From: Planctomycetota bacterium
Lineage (GTDB): Bacteria > Planctomycetota > Phycisphaerae > WQYP01
Direction: 5' to 3'
Length of the DNA stretch: 7,029 nt
Assembly: GCA_021805585.1 (NCBI GenBank)
Contig: JAJZEY010000571.1
Coordinates: forward strand, 1 to 7,029
Shown here: positions 1-4,901 of the stretch, piece after piece
Layout: each line of letters begins with the position of its first letter
Numbering within the stretch: position 1 is the first letter of the stretch
The notes under the pieces: generated by a model
What the model was told of the DNA's origin: nothing
Seen by the model: only the letters and a program-made list of their open reading frames with translations
Databases searched by the model: none
Made by a program: the position numbers and the translations under genes

Positions 1-81
1 GCGATTCCTGAAACTGAATCCGATGCGGCTGGTCAGGAACCCGTCGGTGTCCCGGCGACCGCCGAAGCCCAAAAGGCCTAA
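1..81 (+). CDS. rpoA: C-terminal tail of a gene cut by the window edge, probably RNA polymerase alpha subunit
   Basis: Frame 1 is open from the first base and ends in TAA at 79-81, giving 26 residues that finish in EAQKA. The peptide is rich in Ala, Pro, Glu and Gly and looks like a disordered, acidic tail rather than a folded domain, so it carries no diagnostic motif. The name rests on position: rplQ starts 146 bases downstream on the same strand, and in most bacteria rpoA directly precedes rplQ at the end of the ribosomal-protein/alpha operon. Alpha dimerises to scaffold RNA polymerase, and its C-terminal domain contacts UP elements and activators. If this is rpoA, that domain lies outside the window and this is an extension beyond it. 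Another ribosomal-operon gene with a low-complexity tail cannot be excluded. Confidence 0.6.
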   Translation, partial: AIPETESDAAGQEPVGVPATAEAQKA

Positions 82-96
82 GGCGGGTGACCCGTC
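82..96 (+). other. Short stem-loop directly after the upstream gene's stop codon
   Basis: GGCGGG (82-87) can pair with CCCGTC (91-96) around the three-base loop TGA: six pairs, one of them G-U, starting at the base after the TAA. No T-run follows, so it is not a standard intrinsic terminator. A smaller GCC-TTCG-GGC hairpin with a UUCG tetraloop follows at 102-111. These may stabilise or process the mRNA 3' end of the upstream gene, or have no role; the pairing is seen, the role is inferred. Confidence 0.35.
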
Positions 97-160
97 CCTT
101 CGCCTTCGGGCATGGCGGCGGAGAGCCACTGGTAACTATGGTAAATCGGCTGATTGCGAA

Positions 161-187
161 TTGGCCTCTGATTCCCGGCGGTATAAA
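161..187 (+). promoter_or_regulatory. Weak candidate promoter upstream of rplQ
   Basis: TATAAA at 182-187 is a good -10-like hexamer. The best -35 at a usable distance is TTGGCC (161-166), matching only TTG of the consensus with a short 15-base spacer. It lies about 40 bases before the rplQ start, in a spacer unusually long for genes normally co-transcribed, so a secondary rplQ promoter is possible. The -35 match is poor and chance is a real alternative. Confidence 0.2.
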
Positions 188-227
188 AATGTCGTACTGC
201 GGGGCTTGAAAATCTGGAGATTGTCTC

Positions 228-662
228 ATGCGTCATCTTGTTGTAGGCAGAAGGCTTTCCCGCACCGCGGCTCATCGCGGTGCGCTGCTGCGTAATCTGG
301 CCCAGTCGCTGATTGAACACGGCGAAATCCGCACCACGCTTCCCAAAGCCAAGGAACTGGTTCGTTTCATTGAGCCGATCATCACGCTTGCCAAGAAAAA
401 GACCCTCGCGGCCCGTCGCCTGGTTATTTCACGGTTGCATGACCGTCTGATGGCTGATTCCGGCGATCAGGAAATGTTGCAGGATGATTCCGTGGTTCAG
501 AAGTTATTTAATGAAATCGCACCGCATTTTGCGAATCGGCCGGGTGGCTATACCCGCATCATTAAAACAGCCGAATGGCGCGTCGGCGATGCCGGCGACA
601 TTGTCATTATTCAGCTTGTCGGTCTGGCCAAAAGCGCCGGCACCAAGACCGCGGCGGATTAA
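228..662 (+). CDS. rplQ: 50S ribosomal protein L17 (bL17)
   Basis: The 144-residue product is a component of the large ribosomal subunit, where L17 binds 23S rRNA near the peptide exit tunnel. It begins MRH, as L17 normally does, then a basic stretch with GRRLSRT (7-13), LLRNLAQSLIEHG (20-32) and the family core TTLPKAKEL (36-44). The conserved segment ANRPGGYTRII lies at 102-112 and the GDAGDIVIIQLVG strand at 120-132. Residues 71-88, between the helical core and QKLFNEIAPHF, form an acidic expansion absent from E. coli L17; this region varies in the family (B. subtilis also has extra residues there). Positions 4-6 are LVV, where E. coli has RKS, so the extreme N-terminus is less basic. The ATG at 228 is preceded by GGAGA (216-220) at seven bases' spacing and gives the standard family start. 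Location downstream of probable rpoA is the classical arrangement. Confidence 0.97.
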   Translation: MRHLVVGRRLSRTAAHRGALLRNLAQSLIEHGEIRTTLPKAKELVRFIEPIITLAKKKTLAARRLVISRLHDRLMADSGDQEMLQDDSVVQKLFNEIAPHFANRPGGYTRIIKTAEWRVGDAGDIVIIQLVGLAKSAGTKTAAD

Positions 663-669
663 ATCCGCC
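653..669 (+). other. Stem-loop holding the rplQ stop codon in its loop
   Basis: GGCGGAT (653-659) and ATCCGCC (663-669) form a perfect seven-pair stem whose three-base loop is the rplQ stop codon TAA (660-662). The following bases (CAAACCCGG) hold no T-run, so it does not fit a canonical intrinsic terminator. It could block 3' exonucleases once ribosomes clear the stop codon, or form the upstream half of a compound 3' end with the hairpin at 693-712. Its role is inferred. Confidence 0.45.
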
Positions 670-692
670 CAAACCCGGTCTGGGGAATATTT

Positions 693-712
693 GAACCACA
701 GGCTTGTGGTTC
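693..712 (+). other. Perfect 8-bp hairpin in the rplQ-tRNA spacer, possible weak terminator
   Basis: GAACCACA (693-700) and TGTGGTTC (705-712) form an uninterrupted eight-pair stem with a four-base loop, GGCT. It lies 31 bases past the rplQ stop and about 70 bases before the tRNA promoter, a sensible place to end the operon transcript. The next bases are GCCCGGCAAATTC, with no U-tract, so intrinsic termination would be weak; Rho-dependent ending or mRNA 3'-end protection is equally possible. The stem is rich in A-T pairs and sits between genes. Confidence 0.45.
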
Positions 713-780
713 GCCCGGCAAATTCAGGCGGTTGTTCTAAAAATGGATAAAGCCGTCGGATTTTTGCGGCAAAACGTATG

Positions 781-808
781 TTTACAACCGGCCTGATTCG
801 GGTATAAT
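781..808 (+). promoter_or_regulatory. Sigma70-type promoter of the tRNA-Gly gene
   Basis: TTTACA (781-786) matches five of six bases of the -35 consensus TTGACA. TATAAT (803-808) is a perfect -10 box, and the spacer is 16 bases. Transcription should start near 814-816, leaving a leader of about 15 bases before the mature tRNA 5' end at 830, to be removed by RNase P. It is by far the best promoter match I noticed in the window, as expected for a stable RNA gene. It separates the tRNA from the rplQ transcript. Confidence 0.8.
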
Positions 809-829
809 CCTTTGTCCAAGGGTTGCTCT

Positions 830-901
830 GCGGGCGTAGCTCAGTGGTAGAGCGTCACGTTGCCAACGTGAATGTCGAGAGTTCGAATCTCTTCGCCCGC
901 T
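830..901 (+). tRNA. tRNA-Gly, anticodon GCC
   Basis: A full cloverleaf can be folded by eye. The acceptor stem GCGGGCG (830-836) pairs perfectly with CGCCCGC (894-900). The D-arm is GCTC/GAGC (839-842, 850-853) with the loop AGTGGTA. The anticodon stem TCACG/CGTGA (855-859, 867-871) carries the loop TTGCCAA, with anticodon GCC at 862-864. The T-arm is GAGAG/CTCTT (877-881, 889-893), closed by one G-U pair, with the loop TTCGAAT. Anticodon GCC reads GGC and GGT glycine codons. The discriminator is T (901), as in known bacterial glycine tRNAs. CCA is not encoded, so CCA-adding enzyme must supply it. The gene has its own promoter upstream and a T-rich tract directly downstream. Confidence 0.97.
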
Positions 902-917
902 TTTTTCCGGTTTTTTT
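901..917 (+). terminator. T-tract end of the tRNA transcript
   Basis: Six Ts (901-906) follow directly on the GC-rich acceptor stem, then CCGG and seven more Ts (911-917). There is no separate terminator hairpin, but the 3' half of the tRNA (T-arm plus GC-rich acceptor) could act as the pausing structure with the U-tracts as release site, as suggested for some tRNA genes. The T-tracts are clear; their use as terminator is inferred. The first T serves as the tRNA discriminator. Confidence 0.45.
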
Positions 918-983
918 AGACACATTTTGGATTTTCCACCGGGCTTTCACTGGTACTGCCGAACAGGCCCGTCATTTCCGGAC
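902..983. other. Convergent gap between tRNA-Gly and addA
   Basis: These 82 bases separate the tRNA (plus strand) from the addA stop codon (minus strand). I see no gene here. Apart from the T-tracts, the only pairing noticed is CGGGCTT (940-946) with AGGCCCG (965-971) around an 18-base loop. On the addA strand it is followed by GTGGAAAATCC, not a U-run, so it is a poor terminator candidate for addA. Confidence 0.5.
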
Positions 984-3900
984 TTATTTGCGCGGTGGGT
1001 ATCGGCCTGGTTCCAGTGAGACGTTCTCACAGTTCCGTGCTTGCAAAAATACCAGCATTCCATCCATTGACGTCGCTTCAGGAAGATTCAGAATTTCCCT
1101 GACCGCACAGGCGTACAGCCGCACCTGAACCTGGTACATGGCTCGTCGTTGTGCGATATTATTTATGGCATCGGTTTTGTAATCAATCAAAAGAATTCCC
1201 TGTTCATCAATTACCAGTGCATCCATAGCACCCCGAACAAGCACGCGATCCGCCGGGCTTATAGGCTCTTCCATTGTCGGATTGCCGAAGGCCGTCCCAT
1301 GGGCCGCCGGTTGTTGAAGCATTTCATCGGGCGGCCGAGTCCAGAAAAAAGTCAATTCGCGAAATAATTTGCCTTTTTGGCCGGTTGCTTTTGCAAGGCG
1401 GCGGCCGGTCGGGGTGGTCAGAAACCAAGCCAAAGGGTCAATGTCAACCCGGGTGGCCTCCGCCTCGGTCAGACGTCCCGCATGTATCATTGTTAATATC
1501 TGTTCCCGGACAGCCTGATGGGTCGGTGCGATGGAAAAGTCCATGAGTTCCAGAACGCGGTGCGTGACTGAACCCACAGCCGCGGCGGTTGAGCCTTCTA
1601 TTTCCTGATATCCGGGTAGCGACTTTTCCGGCAGCTTCGCCGGCTCGGTCGGCGGGTCGGTACCGGTTAATTCATCAAGTAAGGCCGTCGGGTCGTCCGA
1701 ATCGATCGCATTTTCCCGCACCCTGCTTTTTAATTGGCTGACCGTGCGGACCGCGGGAAGCTGCGTCTGAACAAGGTGACGGTAGGGTTGGGTTGCCAGT
1801 TTTAAGGCAAAAGTCACCGCATCTCCGGCGGAAGAATTCTGATCGGATGCAAGCGGTTCAAATGCCAACATGCGATGCAACGGTAAATCGGCATCCGCCG
1901 GTGCCGCACGGGGTGGCGCAATTGCGGAGGGAATTCGGAGTGTGGCACTATCGTGCACAATGCGTTCCAATATCCCCGGCTGCGGGGGCACGACATTTTG
2001 ACTCTGGCTGAAAATCGGGCCTAACCAGTCCAGCGGATTTTGGGTCCGCTTGTTGCCTTCCATCGCATTAAATTTATCCCAATTTTCAAGTTGCTTCCGC
2101 GATGCATGGCCCACCAGAACCAGATGGTCGCGGGCGCGGGTCATGGCCACATAAAGAATTCGGGCTTCCTCCGCGAGTTCGCGGTTGCGCGTGTTCTGCA
2201 TAATAATTTGATGGCCAATGGTCGCGTGGAAGTCCTGGCTTTGCGGATCAAAAAGTTTCAGACCGATTCCGGCGTTTGGGCTGGCCAGAAGTTTGCAGGT
2301 ACTATTTTGCAGCTTGAATTTGCGGCCAAGTCCCGCCACAAACACAACGGGAAATTCCAGGCCCTTGCTGGCGTGAACGGACATGACGCGCACGGCGTTT
2401 ATATCGCCGAGCGGGGCATCGCCAAAATCGGTATCGCGATCGTCGCGGACGTTTTGCACAAAGGCGTTAAAGCGGGCGAGTCCCCGGGCGTGCCTGCCGC
2501 CGAATTGCACGGCCTTCTGATGCAGCAGTTTAAGATTCGCAACCCGCCGGTGCCCATACGGTTTGGCCAGCACACGGGAAAACAGATTCACGTCTTGAAA
2601 AATCCGGGCCATGCCGGTGGCCACGCCGAGCGAGTGAATTTGATTTCGCCAATTTTCGAGGCGTTGAAGAAGGGCATTCAATCTGTCGGCTAAGTCGGAA
2701 TCCGATGGACGGGCGTTGGCCTGCGGGGCTGCATTAACCGTTGCGCTGCACTGGCTAAATTGCACCACGGCCAGATAAAACGGTACCGCGTGCCGGTCGG
2801 GAAAGGCGGTGCGAATTTTCAATAAATCATCATGGGTAAATCCGCCAAAAGAACCCAGAAGGACCGATGCGATGGGAATATCCTGTGCGGGATTGTCCAG
2901 GACATTCAGCAGTTCCAGTGTTTCCATTACTTCCTGCGAATCGAAAAAGCCGGTTCGCAACTCCGCAAAAGCCGGAATTCCGCAATCCTGAAGCGTTCGC
3001 ACCAGAATGGGCGCGGTGGACCAGACCGATCGCATGAGAATAACAATGTCGGAAAACTCAACGCGGCGACCGGGCTCCCCTTTGCCGGGAATCGTCCGGC
3101 TTGCGCCGATTATTTCCTTTATTTTCGCGGCTATCAGGCAGGCTTCCATCTGCATGGTATCAAGCTCGGCCAGAGGGTCTTCCGGGGAAGCTTCCGATGG
3201 ATCGGCTTCGACCGGGGATGGTTCGTCTTCCGTGTTCGTTGAAGGGGTTTGGGCGTTCGCGCCTGCTTGCACGGCATCGGCATTGCGAGGCACTTTTGTG
3301 ATGACATGCAGCGTGACCGGGGCACCGATGAGAGTATGAGAGTCCGAATCCGCAGCGCCGGGACGGCCGGCCTTAAGCAGTGGGCCTGATTGCACCGGCG
3401 ACGGGCCGGCCGCCGGGTCGCGGTTATGGTGAAAAATAGCGTCAAAAATCGCGTTTAATGCGTCAACAAGTGGCGGCAGCGTGCGAAAGTTATCCGGCAT
3501 GGGAAGTCCGCCCACGGTCTGGCATTGCTCGTCCATAATGGCCGGTTCGCTGCCGCGGAAAGCGTAAATACTCTGATGCACATCGCCCACGCCAAAAAAG
3601 CTTTCCGCAGCGGGCGAAGCGGGTGCGGGGTTCGCACGGCTTTGGCCAATAAGCGGAGTCAGCCGCCGCAAAAGCTCCTGTTGCACCGGGTTGATATCCT
3701 GATATTCATCTACCAGAATATGTTTAAACCGCTGGTGAATCAGGTCGGGCAATGGGTTAGACGGCTCGGCTGGGCCGGGGGGTTTAAGTGCCGCAAGTGC
3801 CAGGTGGGTGATATCGGCAAAATCCAGATTACCCGAAGCGGCCTTGGCCTGCGTGAATTCCCGGTGGCACGCCTGGTGGAAATTCAACAGGATTCCAGCC

Positions 3901-4901
3901 ACGCGACGGCTTTCCTGTTCGTCATTTGCTATCTGGCGACTGTTAAGCGAAGAAAGGTTTCCCGCCAGTTCCGTGAATTCGTCTTTGAGCAGGGCGTATG
4001 GGCCGCGGCGGAAAGCCGTTGCCTGCGGGTGGTCATTGAAGGAAGTTTTGAATCTCCAGCGTTCGTCCGGGAAGGAAACGGCGGAAATATGCGCCAGCGC
4101 GTTATCCCAGGTTTCGGGGCGGTCCGACTGGATCGTTTTAACGGCATGAAGCACCGCGGCGTGGGCGTCCGTCAACGCCTGGGCCATTGTTTTATTTGGA
4201 TCCGCCTGAAAGTGTGCATTTTCCAAAGCTGCGGCCAGCGGTTCAAGAAGTGCGTTTAACCGCGGAAGGTAACATGCCACTACCTGGGCCATACCGCCGG
4301 ATTGTTGCGATGCGACCCTGGCCCAAGTTTCCGGATCGGGCAGATTGATCAGGGTCGATTCCAGTGGCTTAAGCAATTGTTCCAGTCCCGCAATGGATGA
4401 ATCGGCATAGTGGTCAAAAATATCAGCGAACGCAATCGCCTCTTCATCGTTTCGCATCAGCCAGACGCGTAATGTGCGACGGAAGCAATCCCGGAAAAGC
4501 AGACGCGATTCCACCGCGTCCATCACGCCGAATCCGGGGTCCTGGCCGGTTTGTGCGAAGCAGCTTCGCACAAGCCATGCACAAAATGCGTCGAAAGTGC
4601 AAATGTGTGCCTGATCAACCAAGGCCGCCTGCTGCCACAGCCGTCGGTCCGCGGTTCGGCCCCCAACGCGGGAGCGCAGAGCCTTGGCAATGCCGCTGCG
4701 CATCTGGTTGGCGGCTTGGCGGGTAAAGGTCAGAACCAGCAATTCGGAAATATCGGCCGGGTTCGGGCCGTCGGCAATCAGACTGGCGCAGCGTTCGGAA
4801 AGGACGGTGGTTTTCCCCGAACCGGCCGCGGCCTGAACCATCAGCACTCCGCGGCGGTGACCAATGGCCTGCTGCTGAACAGTGGTGAATGTCGGTTTCA
4901 T
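984..4901 (-). CDS. addA: AddA, helicase-nuclease subunit A of the AddAB double-strand-break repair complex
   Basis: This 1305-residue protein is the ATP-driven 3'-5' helicase and nuclease subunit of AddAB, which unwinds and trims broken DNA ends for RecA loading; its length is close to the family norm. All superfamily 1A motifs are present: Q motif (Q9-Q10), Walker A AAAGSGKTT (24-32, K30), motif Ia LTFTRQAANQM (57-67), TFDAFC (102-107), Walker B VDEYQD (397-402), GDVHQSIYAFRG (439-450), NFRTL (471-475), motif V VMSVHASKGLEF (839-850) and motif VI YVAMTRARD (917-925). The C-terminal RecB-type nuclease is complete: H1114, GAMD with D1227, the catalytic IDYKTD (1239-1244, D1240 and K1242) and QVRLY (Q1259, Y1263). 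Residues about 541-577 are a Pro/Ser/Glu/Asp-rich linker between motifs III and IV. The ATG at 4901 abuts the addB stop and has a strong ribosome site. The nuclease domain and the AddB partner rule out plain UvrD/PcrA; absence of recC-like and recD-like genes nearby argues against RecB. Confidence 0.95.
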   Translation of the reverse strand: MKPTFTTVQQQAIGHRRGVLMVQAAAGSGKTTVLSERCASLIADGPNPADISELLVLTFTRQAANQMRSGIAKALRSRVGGRTADRRLWQQAALVDQAHICTFDAFCAWLVRSCFAQTGQDPGFGVMDAVESRLLFRDCFRRTLRVWLMRNDEEAIAFADIFDHYADSSIAGLEQLLKPLESTLINLPDPETWARVASQQSGGMAQVVACYLPRLNALLEPLAAALENAHFQADPNKTMAQALTDAHAAVLHAVKTIQSDRPETWDNALAHISAVSFPDERWRFKTSFNDHPQATAFRRGPYALLKDEFTELAGNLSSLNSRQIANDEQESRRVAGILLNFHQACHREFTQAKAASGNLDFADITHLALAALKPPGPAEPSNPLPDLIHQRFKHILVDEYQDINPVQQELLRRLTPLIGQSRANPAPASPAAESFFGVGDVHQSIYAFRGSEPAIMDEQCQTVGGLPMPDNFRTLPPLVDALNAIFDAIFHHNRDPAAGPSPVQSGPLLKAGRPGAADSDSHTLIGAPVTLHVITKVPRNADAVQAGANAQTPSTNTEDEPSPVEADPSEASPEDPLAELDTMQMEACLIAAKIKEIIGASRTIPGKGEPGRRVEFSDIVILMRSVWSTAPILVRTLQDCGIPAFAELRTGFFDSQEVMETLELLNVLDNPAQDIPIASVLLGSFGGFTHDDLLKIRTAFPDRHAVPFYLAVVQFSQCSATVNAAPQANARPSDSDLADRLNALLQRLENWRNQIHSLGVATGMARIFQDVNLFSRVLAKPYGHRRVANLKLLHQKAVQFGGRHARGLARFNAFVQNVRDDRDTDFGDAPLGDINAVRVMSVHASKGLEFPVVFVAGLGRKFKLQNSTCKLLASPNAGIGLKLFDPQSQDFHATIGHQIIMQNTRNRELAEEARILYVAMTRARDHLVLVGHASRKQLENWDKFNAMEGNKRTQNPLDWLGPIFSQSQNVVPPQPGILERIVHDSATLRIPSAIAPPRAAPADADLPLHRMLAFEPLASDQNSSAGDAVTFALKLATQPYRHLVQTQLPAVRTVSQLKSRVRENAIDSDDPTALLDELTGTDPPTEPAKLPEKSLPGYQEIEGSTAAAVGSVTHRVLELMDFSIAPTHQAVREQILTMIHAGRLTEAEATRVDIDPLAWFLTTPTGRRLAKATGQKGKLFRELTFFWTRPPDEMLQQPAAHGTAFGNPTMEEPISPADRVLVRGAMDALVIDEQGILLIDYKTDAINNIAQRRAMYQVQVRLYACAVREILNLPEATSMDGMLVFLQARNCENVSLEPGRYPPRK

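Noticed and set aside
23..320. Small overlapping frames on both strands at the rpoA-rplQ junction
   Set aside because: They overlap the confident rplQ start or run opposite it, and encode Arg/Ser/Pro-rich sequence with no family resemblance.
830..983. tRNA-Gly 3' end as an integration (att) site for a mobile element
   Set aside because: I found no second copy of the tRNA 3' end in the window, no integrase, and the next gene is the core repair gene addA.
823..1128. 101-codon frame running through the tRNA gene
   Set aside because: Its start reads like the familiar false peptide produced by translating a tRNA gene (RSSVVERHVANV...), and it runs on antisense into addA.
2040..2693. 217-codon plus-strand open frame opposite addA
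   Set aside because: Lies wholly antisense to conserved AddA motifs; the product matches no family I know and is the usual shadow of a GC-rich gene. No ribosome site stands out.
3525..4259. 244-codon plus-strand open frame opposite addA
   Set aside because: Antisense to the addA region encoding the DEYQD and GDVHQSIY motifs; constrained by the real gene, with no recognisable protein.
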